A DNA stretch of 64,000 nucleotides, from positions 62,001 through 126,000 of the forward strand of contig ML769543.1 of assembly GCA_009733575.1 (NCBI GenBank), written 5' to 3'. The notes beneath the pieces were generated by a model. That model was not told the DNA's origin and did no database searches. It saw only the letters and a program-made list of their open reading frames with translations. This document shows, one piece after another, positions 35,039-44,880 of the stretch. The stretch comes from Gymnopus androsaceus JB14. Taxonomy: Eukaryota; Basidiomycota; Agaricomycetes; Agaricales; Omphalotaceae. Each line of letters opens with the position of its first letter. Position 1 is the first letter of the stretch. The position numbers were made by a program, and so were the translations under genes.

Positions 35039-36449
35039 TTGGAACGCATGCAAATGCTGATGAATCAAAAAGAAGTTAACAGGATATATGCATTATATTC
35101 ACAGATCCTGGAACATGTGATGAGTAAACTTGATGATGATGAAATACCAAGCACAAGTCCATGTGCTGCATGCTATGATGTGTTTACAAGATCCACTGTC
35201 TATGAAGCACTGGAGCTCTTGTCATGCCCAAAAGCAATTTTCCCTTTGGTATCTGCTTCCATTCTGTGTTGGAGATACCAGCAGATACGAACTCTGATTC
35301 CCCTGTTCAAGCTTTCCATGCCTCATTTCCTCAATTTTTGGACAGCTTGAATGAGTGTCCAGAAAGATATCAATTGAATATTGATCAAAAGCATCAAAAG
35401 CATGCACACCTTGCTTTATGTTCCATGAAATACTTGAACTGTCACTTACAAAGAAATTTTCTGGGTCTTGAACTTGACTCAGAAGTCACAGATCTCAACA
35501 GAGAGCTAGTAAATCTGTATTTTTTCAAAAAACCTGGATTGGATTATGCCTGTAAATTTTGGTCAACACATTGGAATTTGGGAGGAAGAAAAATACAGAT
35601 GGAGCACATCACTGAACTATCAGAGTTTGTGAATAAGAATGCTATAAATGGATTGAACACTGCATTCTCCTTGGCATACAGGATCAAATGTCAGCAATGT
35701 TTGAACAAATACTTCCTTACTTAAAGGTATGTATGAGTTTTAAATCACTTTTTTGAGTATTTACTTAAGCTAATAACCTACTTCCATAAGATACAGGATA
35801 ATCTGTGGGTATCTGCTCTGAATTACCTTTATTCATATCTCAAAATGTGGAAATTATCAGGAAATGGCCACTTGAAATATACAACTCTGCCTTGATCTGG
35901 ACTCCAAAAAATTCATTGCTCATGACAACATTGTACTTTCAAGACAGGAAGAGATGGGTCCAACTGTAGTGCAAGGGCTTAAGGGATGGAATCAATGTGA
36001 GCAGGTTGTGTCCCAAGCAGGAATTGTCTATTACATTACTTTTCTGGGAACAACACAAAACTAGTGTTCGGCACTTACAAGAATCCTCTCCCATATCATT
36101 CAATAGTTTCTTGCAGCACATTGAGCAGGGTCAGCAAACACTCAACATTTTTAATACTGTTACTGGTCAACTTGAACACGCAGTTAAGGTGCATATTGCC
36201 AATGTAAATGACTTTATTCGGGGATACCTGCTAGGCACAAATTATGCTACTGCATTCAATTGTATTGCATCTTCCCAAGATGGTTCTCTGGTGGTTTATG
36301 GATCAAATGACAAAACAATCAGGATTTGGAACACTTCCACTGGAAAAATTGAGCACATGCTAGTGGGCCATACCAGCTATATAAATGCAGTTTCAGTTTC
36401 TCCGGATAATTCCAGGGTGGTTTCTGGATCAAAGGATACAACACAGTAA
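35039..36449 (+). pseudogene. NACHT-WD40 (NLR-like) gene fragment
   Basis: The plus strand carries the segment that normally lies between the NACHT ATPase core and the WD40 array. MNQKEVNRIYALYSQILEHV (35050) is followed after a frame change by FHSVLEIPADTNSDSPVQAF (35255) and HASFPQFLDSLNECPERYQL. It then has QKHAHLALCSMKYLNCHLQR (35395) and YACKFWSTHWNL (35545). This pattern (HSV.E.P...DSPVQ.FHASFPDFL...H..LA..CL..MN..L..N, then YAC.YW..H) is the standard post-NACHT region of agaricomycete NLR-like proteins. The first WD40 units follow at 36117-36446 (QTLNIFNTVTGQLEH, SNDKTIRIWNTSTGK, SPDNSRVVSGSKDTT). P-loop and Walker B sequences are missing, and the WD array is cut at 36446 by unrelated DNA and an assembly gap. 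Confidence 0.72.
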
Positions 36450-36739
36450 TCTGGTCCAGTTATACTTAAACATCCAAGAATATGCCCAACAAATATTAAA
36501 CATATTTAAACATCCCAATTACTACTAGCCACTGCCCTTTTTGTTTAAACAATTTTAAACAACTGTGTTTTCACATGATATAGTGAGCATGTGACCATGG
36601 GAATCATAGATAAGATTAGTTGTCACATGACATACCATCATAGTAAGCATGTGATGATGAAAAGTTAGGGTTAGGGTTAGCTTCAGCTAACCCTGACCTG
36701 GTCAGCACATGACTGTGGGAAATTTAAGGGTAGGGTTAG
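36447..36739. other. insertion in the WD40 array with telomere-like repeats
   Basis: WD40 coding stops abruptly after GGATCAAAGGATACAACAC. Non-coding, AT-rich sequence follows, with repeated CATGTGA/TCACATG words and a run AGTTAGGGTTAGGGTTAG at 36664-36681, i.e. units of the canonical fungal telomere repeat TTAGGG in an interstitial position. GGTTAGCTTCAGCTAACC (36676-36693) forms a small hairpin. The end of the insertion is hidden by the N gap. It may be a non-autonomous transposon carrying telomere-like repeats. Confidence 0.55.
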
Positions 36740-36764
36740 NNNNNNNNNNNNNNNNNNNNNNNNN
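36740..36764. other. assembly gap (25 N)
   Basis: Exactly 25 N. Gap length and content are unknown. It separates the interrupted WD40 array from the right arm of the inverted repeat. Confidence 0.99.
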
Positions 36765-38570
36765 GCAGTTTCTCCAGATGGGTCTAGATGGCTTCTGGAT
36801 CATTGGATGAAACAATCAGGATCTGGAACACTTCCACTAACATGAGTAAGGAAGTACCAAGCGCCATAGTAAGGCAGGATATCCTTTCAAGCTTGCAATA
36901 TCTCTGGATGGTTCCATAGTGGCTGGGTATCATTTAAAAGCCTTACCAAAATACAGATCACTGCCATAGCTAAATCATCTGACCGTGTACTAACGGCACA
37001 AAGTGATGTAAAAGCTGTTGCAATTTCTCAAGATGGTTCCAGGGTGATTTCCGGATTGGATAACGGTACTGTCCAATTGGAACGCTGCTACTGGCAAGAC
37101 TGAGCAGGTGCTGAATGGTCATACCGAGTATGTAGAAGCTGTTGCAGTGTCTCCAGATGGATGCAGGATGGTTTCTGGAGCATGCGACAGCACATTGAGA
37201 ATTTGGAACTTGTCCACAGGAAAGACTGAGCATGTCTTGAGAAGTCATATGGATGCTGTGGAAGCTGTTGCATTTTCTTCAGATGGATCAAGAGTGGCTT
37301 CAGCATCAAATGAGAATTCAGAGTTTTGAACACTTCTTCAGGTACAACTGAACATATTCTTTCCAAACCGGACTGCACAGAGTGAATGCTGTTGCGGTGT
37401 CACCAAATGGTTCCATAGTGGCTTGCAGATATAGTAACAGAACAGTTCAAATCTGGAATACATCTACTGGTGAGACAAACAAAATATTGAGAGATGACTA
37501 CAATATATCCTGGAAATATTCACCTCTTGAGTCACTTGTTGGAGGTTCATCCACATTTTTATGCATTGAGTAAAAATCGCAATGAAATTGCTACCATATG
37601 CAAAAGAAACCTTGAGTATAAAATAAAAACATGTTCTCTGGCTTCCATCTTATGTAAGGGATATTGAATGTGCTGCTTACTCTGGTTCATCGATTGCCTT
37701 TGGTCTGTCGCTCTGGGGAGGTAGTAATAATAAACATGTCCTTCACCAGCTGACATTAGTGACACAGTCCAGAAAGGTACCTCCAGACTAGGTTTAACTA
37801 CATTCAAAAACCACCATAGTCAACTCATTGAAGAAGCGCTTCAACTGAGTATCAATGACAATAGCAGTTTTTTCGGTCTTTCATTCTCACAAAGTACTTC
37901 CAAAGTTTTATGCTTCTGTCTACATATAGGCCGATTTGCGGTTTTCAATATCCTATCTTTTAGCCGTTGTTCAAGTTCAGATAAGTTAGTTCTCAAACCT
38001 TTTAATTTCCTTCAGATGTACCTGTAATACTTAGTGCTTTAGAGGACAAAAGCTACTGGAACATCAAATATATTTTCTTGTACCTGTGACAAATTGGTGG
38101 GGTGCTGACTGACCACTAGGTAACTTTAAGTAAGTCTACTATCTAGTGTGTACCGCCCACGAATAGCAAAGCTGCAAGAACTGTACTAATTAGAGCACAC
38201 TCACCTCGCTGCTCGCAAAAGTCCGATCCGTTTTCGAAAGAGTGTGTCCAACAAGCTAACCTGTAAAGTTATGATCTTTCGGTGCTCATGCCTCCATTAG
38301 GGTTATCGGTTATATCAACTAACACGTTGATCCTCTGGCCTCTCATGTCCGAGAAGAGGAATCTAACACTTAATTTGTACTCTCATTTGGGTCTAGAATT
38401 GCGAACTTCGCTTTGGCAACCAATTTTAGCAATTCAGACTTCCCGGCGCAATTTTTTAGGGAGACTGAGATGTTCTGCTAATCCGGCCAAGCATAAAATT
38501 TCAGCAGAGGAAGGATGCGAGGGAGGCATGTACTAGAATGTCGCTGGGGCCCTATAACCGGTCAGGTTTA
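36765..38570. repeat. right arm of the inverted repeat, with WD40 pseudogene
   Basis: Inverse of 33090-34905. The plus strand repeats the WD40 text of the left arm, for example SPDGCRMVSGACDSTLRIWN (37147), SPNGSIVACRYSNRTVQIWN (37394) and WKYSPLESLVGGSSTF (37510). The frame is broken many times by one-base gaps, e.g. TCCAATTGGAACGC versus TCCAAATTTGGAACAC in the left arm. This is either a decayed inverted duplicate or low-quality sequence placed beside the gap. In plus orientation it would be the natural continuation of the NACHT-WD40 fragment at 35.0-36.4 kb. Confidence 0.8.
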
Positions 38571-39430
38571 ATATCTCTCTTAACAGCCGTTATACCACTT
38601 GTATGACCCATGAGTAAATGCTTGGATTTGACAGTGGAAGTGTTCCAAATTGTGACTGCTGTGCTGTGTGATGTATAAACCACCCTGGAACCATCTGGAA
38701 AGATTGCAAGAGGAGATGTCCAACCCATTTTCTCCTTCAGTACATGCTCAGTTTTGCCAGTGGATGTACTCCAAATTCTGACTGTTCCATCGTTTGATCC
38801 AGAAGCCACTCTACGGCCATCTGGAAAAACTGCCATAGTGTATAACTTACTTCTATGGCCCTTAAGAACATACTCAGTCATCCCAGTGGACATAATCCAG
38901 ATTCTGATTGTGTTATCATCTGATCCTGAAAACACCCTTGAACCATCTGGTGAAAAGGCAACAGCAACTACATGATTAGTATGGCCCATCAACACATGCA
39001 CAGTCTCGTTAGTTAAAGTATTCCAGATTCTGAGTGTGTTATCATTTGAGCCAGAAATCACAGCGGATCCATCTGGAGAAAATACAACAGCATTTATCTC
39101 ATCAGTATGGCCCACAAATAGATACTCAATGATACCAGTGTAGGTATTCCAGATTCTAAGTGTGGTGTCCTTTGATCCAGAAACGACCCTGGAACTATCA
39201 GGAGAAACTGAAACTGCATTTATTTGATTGGTATGGCCCACTAGTATGTGCTCAATTTTTCCAGTGGAAGTGTTCCAAATCCTGACTGTTTTGTCATTTG
39301 ATCCATAGACCACCAGAGAGCCATCTTGGGAGGCTACAATACAATAAATCCAGGTAATATCCCCCTTGACTGTGTGTTCAAGTTGACCAGTCATAGTATT
39401 AAAAATATTGAGTGTTAAATCTGTTTGCAC
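38552..39430 (-). CDS. WD40-repeat protein fragment truncated by a copia LTR
   Basis: An open frame with six WD40 units: SNDKTVRIWNTSTGKIEHIL, SPDSSRVVSGSKDTTLRIWN, SPDGSAVISGSNDNTLRIWN, SPDGSRVFSGSDDNTIRIWI, FPDGRRVASGSNDGTVRIWS and FPDGSRVVYTSHSTAVTIWN. It ends at 38552 in the border of the inverted repeat. At its 5' end the coding text LTLNIFNTMTGQLEH abuts the copia LTR that begins at 39422. The related plus-strand copy reads QQTLNIFNTVTGQLEH at the same place, which shows that the host gene once continued upstream. The NACHT part is not found beyond the element. This is therefore a truncated NLR-type sensor, not a complete gene. Confidence 0.75.
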   Translation of the reverse strand: MQTDLTLNIFNTMTGQLEHTVKGDITWIYCIVASQDGSLVVYGSNDKTVRIWNTSTGKIEHILVGHTNQINAVSVSPDSSRVVSGSKDTTLRIWNTYTGIIEYLFVGHTDEINAVVFSPDGSAVISGSNDNTLRIWNTLTNETVHVLMGHTNHVVAVAFSPDGSRVFSGSDDNTIRIWIMSTGMTEYVLKGHRSKLYTMAVFPDGRRVASGSNDGTVRIWSTSTGKTEHVLKEKMGWTSPLAIFPDGSRVVYTSHSTAVTIWNTSTVKSKHLLMGHTSGITAVKRDIKPDRL

Positions 39431-39735
39431 AGTGGGTCGAGGGACGAGAGGACGGTGGACTAAACGAACGGAGTGAGTATAAACTCAGTGGTGGTAAAAC
39501 ACTATATTATAAGTACCTAAACGAACGGAGTGAGTATACTAAAGTAGTCAGTAAAATAGGTAGGTAGGAATAATGAACGTACTCACAACTCAGTGGTGGT
39601 AAAACACTGAGTTGTGTCGGCTAACTAAACTGAACGTATAAGATGCCAAGAAAACGTAAGTACTAGAGTAGCGGGATGTCCGTATATGGTAAGTATATGT
39701 CCGTAGGGTCTTTGGATCGTATAGTAAAGTTAACA
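39422..39735 (-). repeat. 3' LTR of the copia element, 314 bp
   Basis: The plus strand reads TGTTTGCACAGTGGG ... AAAGTTAACA, followed directly by CTCCCCCTCGAG. The interior has a tandem motif AACGAACGGAGTGAGTATA (39464 and 39519) and a repeated CTCAGTGGTGGTAAAACACT (39483 and 39590). Confidence 0.85.
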
Positions 39736-39747
39736 CTCCCCCTCGAG
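39736..39747 (-). promoter_or_regulatory. polypurine tract of the copia element
   Basis: On the minus strand CTCGAGGGGGAG lies directly before the LTR (TGTTAAC), the expected place for plus-strand DNA priming. Confidence 0.8.
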
Positions 39748-39845
39748 CCAAAGGCTAAATAGACGAATCGTAGAGATTAAGTAATGAACGAAAATGTACG
39801 AATTTAATACGAGCGAGAGACTTGGTAAAGATGTCTGCAATCATG

Positions 39846-40360
39846 TCATCTGTAGGACATACCGAACGTCTGCTTGTTTCCGTTCGACGATTTGGCGAAT
39901 AAAATGAAAATGAATGTCGATATGTTTAGTACGGGCATGGAAAGTAGCGTCTTTGGAGAGTCGGATGGCACTCTGATTGTCGCAGCAGAGTACGGTGGGT
40001 TCGGTGATGGGTTTAATGAGCTCAGAGAAGAGTGCACGTAGCCAAATAAGTTCTTTGGCTGCATGAGTGAGTGCAACGTATTCCGATTCGGTACTCGAGA
40101 GAGTAACTATTGGTTGCTTCTTTGAACTCCATGAAATAGGACCATCACCTACGTATGAGACGTATCCAGAAATGGAACGTCAATGGAGCTGAGATCCCCA
40201 GTCTGCATCCGAGAATATGAAAAGAAAATCTGATCATGAATTCCGCCCAAGACTAGAACAAAATCAGATGTCCCGTTTAAGTATCTGTAAATGCGGATTA
40301 CTGCTGTCCAGTGAGTAGTGCGTGGTTTGTCCATGTAACACGCAACTGTAGACTGTTGCA
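39846..40360 (-). pseudogene. copia RNase H/C-terminal pol remnant
   Basis: Past the end of the long frame the RNase H domain continues in other frames: STVACYMDKPRTTHWTAVIR then RYLNGTSDFVLVLGG, then the SDADWG region (near 40205), SISGYVSYVGDGPISWSSKK (about 40150), TLSSTESEYVALTHAAKELI (about 40090) and LCCDNQSAIRLSKDATFHAR then TKHIDIHFHFI (about 39980-39890). At least two frame shifts, near 40365 and 40240, and a TGA near 40182 separate it from the polyprotein. The copy is therefore not autonomous. Confidence 0.8.
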
Positions 40361-43300
40361 TATGCAATGTCCGGACGAGATACCTTGGCTGGGTACATGA
40401 GACATCCAACGGCTTCCCGATATGTTGATTGTTCTGCTGGAGTGAGGAGAGTGTCGGATACGGCAGGAGAATCATGAGATAAGTCAATTCCAGGTTCCAT
40501 AGGCGTAGCCACGGGACGAGACCCCTCCTGACCAAAACGTTTGACTATACGCTCGATGTAAGCCTTCTGGCTTAGGGTGATCGTTCTCTTGTCAAGATCG
40601 CGCGTAACTTGAAATCCAAGGAGCCAGTGTATTGGTCCCATGAACTTCATGTCAAAACGACGTGTGAGTGAAGCCTTGAGTTCCTTCATTGAGTCGTCAT
40701 TGTCAGTGATCATTGTAAAATCATCTGTCGCGGCAGCAAAAATCTGATATCTGCCACCATTGTGTTTATAGAAAACACATGGATCCGACTGGGAGACAGT
40801 GAAGCCCTCATTAATAGCTTCCTGTCGGAGTTTGCTATACCATTCATGCCCTCCTTGCTTGCTCCCGTAGAGGGGTCGGCGTAATTTCGCGACGACGTCC
40901 TTGCCCTTTAGGTGATTTGGTAAGGTTCGGAAATCCTCATAGAGAGGTGGGAGCTCCATAAAGAGCTCTTCGTGAAGGTCGGCTTGGAGGTAAGCATTCT
41001 TTACGTCCGCTTGTTCGATTTTCGCGTTTTTACTAGCGGCAACAGAGAGAAGGAGACGTAAAGTCTCGAATTTGACGCAAGGTGCAAAGGTTTCGTAAAA
41101 ATCGATGCCGTATATCTGGGAATACCCTCCAACGACTAAACGGGCCTTGTGCAGGATGACTAGGTCATTGGAGTTGCGTTTCGTCTTCAGAACGACTTTG
41201 TTCTTTGCAACGTTAACGCCCTTTGGGCGCTCGATCAAGTCCCAAGTATGGAAATGTTCGAGACTCGCAAGCTCGTCATTGTACCCGCGTGCCCATTCTG
41301 CAGCTTCTGGTCCTCTCAATGCCTCTCGCATTGTCTTTGGATCATCTGGTGCAGCAAGAGCGAAATCGGTCCAGCCTTCTTCGCAACCCATATCTCCCTC
41401 TAATAATTCGTCCTCAGCTACCATAGCACAAGCGGCGATTCCAGCTGCTTTTTGCATACGAGTTTCGTTATAGAAGCCATCAGGCTGGCGAACGCGACGG
41501 GGACGCGTATTTTGAGGCTCTGGTGCAGGTTCGGCGGGTGGAGGAGATGGAGATGGGATTGGAGTAAGTGGAGATGGAGAACGAGATGGAGGTAAGTTCA
41601 TTTGTGGGTTATCGGCGGGTTCGGGCTCTAATGGCCCATCCTCGGCAGGTTTCAGTTCGACTTTGGGCTGTTGAACGCTAGAGGGATTGGACGGAACTTC
41701 TACTTCGATTTCAGTAGTTTCAGTCTCCCCCTCAATCATGATAGGGTTTGACAGCACGATTTCATCGGGATTCATGTAGATATTCCGTTCGACGCTAACG
41801 CGTCGTTTTCCTGGCCAATAAACGCGAAAACCCTTCGCTTCTTCATCTATACCAACAAATATAACCTTCTCCGCACGTGGTGTGAGCTTTGGTACCTTCA
41901 CCTTGACCCAAACTGGCGCGCCAAATTCACGCAGATTAGACAAGTTGGGTTTGATGCGTGTCGCTCTTTCGTGTGGCGTGATCTTTCCTGGAAGCGAGCT
42001 GTGGCTCGTGCGATTCTTCAGGTAGACCTTGTGATTGACCGCTTCAGCCCATAGGAACCTTTGTAGGCCAGCTCTAAATAGCATGGCTCTGGCACCTTCG
42101 AGGTGGTTTCGGTTCGTGATTTCAGATAGTCCATTGGATTGGGGAGAATCATGGACAGTGAGGTGACGATGCGTACCCTGTGCTTTGAGATGCTTCTTCA
42201 TTGCATTACTGGTGAGTTCTCCCCCTGGATCCGAACCCAAAAATTTGATTTGTTTTACGCCTCGATGAACCTTCACCCATGCCTCGTACTCCTTATAGGA
42301 CTCGAAGAACTCTGATTTGAGCTTCAGGAAGTCAACTTTCTCTTCTCGACTATGTACGTCTTCGAAGTTTGCAGAGTATCGTGCTCCGCTAAGCGATTGA
42401 ACTTCAGCAGGTCCCCAAACATCAGCGACAACTTTATCACCATATGCCTTGGCGTCGGAATTTTCGCTATGCTTTGGGAATGGTTTACGTGCAGCCTTAG
42501 CTTGCACGCAGGCTTCACAGAATCCGACTGTGGTTCCCATATCAACATTGATACCAGTAGCCATACCATCCCTCAGCATACGTCGGAGAGCATCCTCGCC
42601 AGGGTGTCCCATGATACAATGGAACTGGTACATGGTAAGTCGATGAGTGGAAGCAGCAGCTGCAATTAGCACTGATCTGGGGGAAATTCCGGAACTGACT
42701 CGATACAGGCCATGGTCAACAGGAATGATACCGATAGTCTTTCGGTTTGGTCGGGGTGATAGGATAAGACAACGTCCATCCTCAATATTGAGTGAAAATC
42801 CTGCTTTGTCCATACAGCTGACTGATATGAGAGTGAAAGCGAGCGATGGCGAATAATAGGTGTTTGTCAAGGTAATTGGCGTTGGTTTCTTCCCCGGACC
42901 CATGGGTAGGGAGGTCATGTAATCTCCTCGTGCCGTAGCTACGAAGGAATGACCATCGGCAGCTGTAACGGGAGATGGAGCAATGCGAACGAGGTTTTTG
43001 AAGTTGGAGAGGATAGGTGAGAAGTGGCGACTCGCGCCGGTGTCAATAACTTCACCATTATGAGTGATTTGTGCAGCGGCAAGAGCATCTGGTCTATCTC
43101 GAAAATCCGATGTAGCTCGAAGGTCAGGTGTACCAAGATCATCTTCGAGTTTTGCATCCATAATACATGCGTATGTCTCCTCCCCATCAATATCCTCCTT
43201 CGAGGACTGAGCAGCAGCTGCCGTAGCACCTTTCTGCTTCTTAACCGCCTTTCGGTTTCGCTGGTGTGGTCCTTGACCTTCCTTCCCACCACCTGGAGCC

Positions 43301-44127
43301 CAACAGTGAGGCTTCGTGTGACCAGGCTTGTCACAGTTATCACAGTGTAGGTGTGAACGGTCCTCCTTCGTCTGCACCTGCCGTCGCTGATTACTCAGTC
43401 CCTTAGGAACGAGACTTGCAGCCTTAGCTGCAGACAGCGCCGAGTTCACGGCATCATCCTCCCTCTCAACATCTCGCTCCGTCGCGGCTTGTCGAGCTTT
43501 GTCGATAAGATACCGACTCGTAAGTGGTATTCCCGTGAATTCGGAGGTGTTGGATAATGATTTAAACAGGTCGCGATAGGGAGCGCCACAAGATTGACGA
43601 ATATAGGTCATATAGGAATCCTCGGGAACTTTGTACCCCATGCCAGCGAGCTCCTCATACCACACTTGGAGTTGCGTAAGCGTCTCGCGAATATCTCCCT
43701 CTTCAGGTGTCCGTAAGTTCATCATCTTGTTGTGAAGACTGTCGACGCTGATGGGTGATTTATCTTCAACAATTGAACAGAGCTCTTTCCATACATGGTA
43801 AGCCGTAGCTTCGTCTTTAATGCGTAAGAAAAGTGATGTTGGAATTGTTTGGAATAGGATGTCGCAGAGCTGTGCTTCCTTCGTTTCGTATTTGTCCAGG
43901 GCTTCCATGAGCTTGTCATACTCGTCGTCCTTCAACGGCGTAGCATTCCCGGTAAGGTAGAAATCTCCATCTATTTCGGTAACCTTCTTTGGCGTCCGAA
44001 CTGTTCCCTTCAGGTGTCGACCTAAACCATGCGACGTAACCGCAACGGTGACTCGCTTCTTATAGGTGACCCAGTTACTGAGGTCTTCCTTCAGTGGTGG
44101 AACATGGTGCTTGATATTTGTGGACAT
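40264..44127 (-). CDS. Ty1/copia Gag-Pol polyprotein (protease, integrase, reverse transcriptase)
   Basis: Translation from MSTNIKHHVPPLKED (44127), the first ATG after the PBS, gives 1287 codons. In order: Gag (UBN2-like) to about residue 240; zinc knuckle CDNCDKPGHTKPHC (CX2CX4HX4C) at about 258-271; protease VIDTGASRHFS at about 360; integrase zinc domain H...H...CEACVQAK at about 500-545; integrase core with DVWGP (about 570), SDPGGE (about 632) and SPQSNGLSE (about 660); a proline-rich linker; reverse transcriptase with YGIDFYETFAPCVKFETLR (about 1010), LYGSKQGGHEWY and the catalytic ATDDF (about 1135). The last motif is usually YVDD. The change to ATDD keeps the two aspartates but alters the first residues. 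The frame ends early because of a shift near 40365. It copies and integrates the element in cytoplasmic particles when functional. Confidence 0.9.
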   Translation of the reverse strand: MSTNIKHHVPPLKEDLSNWVTYKKRVTVAVTSHGLGRHLKGTVRTPKKVTEIDGDFYLTGNATPLKDDEYDKLMEALDKYETKEAQLCDILFQTIPTSLFLRIKDEATAYHVWKELCSIVEDKSPISVDSLHNKMMNLRTPEEGDIRETLTQLQVWYEELAGMGYKVPEDSYMTYIRQSCGAPYRDLFKSLSNTSEFTGIPLTSRYLIDKARQAATERDVEREDDAVNSALSAAKAASLVPKGLSNQRRQVQTKEDRSHLHCDNCDKPGHTKPHCWAPGGGKEGQGPHQRNRKAVKKQKGATAAAAQSSKEDIDGEETYACIMDAKLEDDLGTPDLRATSDFRDRPDALAAAQITHNGEVIDTGASRHFSPILSNFKNLVRIAPSPVTAADGHSFVATARGDYMTSLPMGPGKKPTPITLTNTYYSPSLAFTLISVSCMDKAGFSLNIEDGRCLILSPRPNRKTIGIIPVDHGLYRVSSGISPRSVLIAAAASTHRLTMYQFHCIMGHPGEDALRRMLRDGMATGINVDMGTTVGFCEACVQAKAARKPFPKHSENSDAKAYGDKVVADVWGPAEVQSLSGARYSANFEDVHSREEKVDFLKLKSEFFESYKEYEAWVKVHRGVKQIKFLGSDPGGELTSNAMKKHLKAQGTHRHLTVHDSPQSNGLSEITNRNHLEGARAMLFRAGLQRFLWAEAVNHKVYLKNRTSHSSLPGKITPHERATRIKPNLSNLREFGAPVWVKVKVPKLTPRAEKVIFVGIDEEAKGFRVYWPGKRRVSVERNIYMNPDEIVLSNPIMIEGETETTEIEVEVPSNPSSVQQPKVELKPAEDGPLEPEPADNPQMNLPPSRSPSPLTPIPSPSPPPAEPAPEPQNTRPRRVRQPDGFYNETRMQKAAGIAACAMVAEDELLEGDMGCEEGWTDFALAAPDDPKTMREALRGPEAAEWARGYNDELASLEHFHTWDLIERPKGVNVAKNKVVLKTKRNSNDLVILHKARLVVGGYSQIYGIDFYETFAPCVKFETLRLLLSVAASKNAKIEQADVKNAYLQADLHEELFMELPPLYEDFRTLPNHLKGKDVVAKLRRPLYGSKQGGHEWYSKLRQEAINEGFTVSQSDPCVFYKHNGGRYQIFAAATDDFTMITDNDDSMKELKASLTRRFDMKFMGPIHWLLGFQVTRDLDKRTITLSQKAYIERIVKRFGQEGSRPVATPMEPGIDLSHDSPAVSDTLLTPAEQSTYREAVGCLMYPAKVSRPDIAYATVYSCVLHGQTTHYSLDSSNPHLQILKRDI

Positions 44128-44134
44128 TTCGCCG

Positions 44135-44146
44135 GGGCCCATAACC
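44135..44146 (-). promoter_or_regulatory. primer binding site, half-tRNA-iMet type
   Basis: The minus strand reads GGTTATGGGCCC directly after the LTR end (...GCAAACA). This word is the well-known copia-type PBS, complementary to the anticodon-side part of initiator tRNA-Met rather than to its 3' end. Confidence 0.75.
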
Positions 44147-44185
44147 TGTTTGCACAGTGGGTCGAGGGACGAGAGGACGGTGGAT

Positions 44186-44880
44186 GACTGACAAACAACT
44201 TTTGCGTATCCACATGAACACAAGGCATGAGTCAAAGTACGCCGACTCAACAATACAACTTTGCGTATCCGAGTGAAATACCCAAAGCCACGGGTCAAAG
44301 TAACACCGACTCAACGTAACAACTTAGCGTATCTCGGAGCCTTTAATTGCCGCGCAATGATACTCCCAACTTTCAGGGAAACCTGTGACTTACCTAACAA
44401 GCTATATACCGCCGCGCAAGTCACTTCGAGTACTGGTGTCCTGATGAGTTAGATATTGTGCTAGGGTATGAAAACCAACCAAACAACAATCACCCCAATC
44501 AGATATAATCCAAAAGGTTTAATTTAATGCGAGGAAGGAGGTTGTCGAAAGGTTCCCTCGACTACTAATTGATTGAAGAGAAAAGCACTTGACAGTTGAC
44601 ACAGATAGTGCATGCAATGAACAAGGTTTTATATTTGGAGGGAGGTTTTGAAAAGCCAACTAACGTACGACGACGCGCTGAACTAATCGAGGGGAAAGCA
44701 AACACCAAAGCACGGGTCAAGTACGCCAGACTCAACAAACGACTTTGCAGTATCTCGGGAGCCTTTACGTCGCCGCGCAATGATACTCCAACTCTCAGGG
44801 ATTCCCGCGAGTTACCTAACAAGCTTATACAACCGCCGCGCAAGTCACTCGAGTAGGCATTTTTAACACACTCAGTGAAG
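44186..44880. repeat. direct repeats of an unidentified element
   Basis: Two copies of a block of about 150 bp (about 44285-44430 and 44698-44850) share ACGGGTCAA, GACTCAAC, TATCTCGG.AGCCTTTA, CCGCGCAATGATACTCC, TACCTAACAAGCT and CCGCCGCGCAAGTCACT. Within the first copy, a shorter unit (TTTGCGTATCC..., 44200 and 44250) repeats further. They may be pieces of another LTR. No protein is recognised. Confidence 0.6.

Larger units (their letters stand above)
39422..44184 (-). mobile_element. Ty1/copia LTR retrotransposon, 5' LTR truncated
   Basis: The element lies on the minus strand: 3' LTR 39422-39735 (TG...CA), polypurine tract 39736-39747, gag-pol 40264-44127 with an RNase H remnant to 39846, PBS 44135-44146, and a 38-nt remnant of the 5' LTR (44147-44184). 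PBS and PPT abut the LTR ends exactly. The 38 nt at 44147 (TGTTTGCACAGTGGGTCGAG and on) match the start of the left LTR and then diverge completely. The element sits in a WD40 gene on its left side. No target-site duplication can be checked because the right end is lost. Confidence 0.88.

Noticed and set aside
33797..39430. Reading the WD40 pieces as one intact NLR gene
   Set aside because: The pieces lie on both strands, the P-loop is absent, the array is interrupted by an insertion, a gap and a copia LTR, and the frames break.
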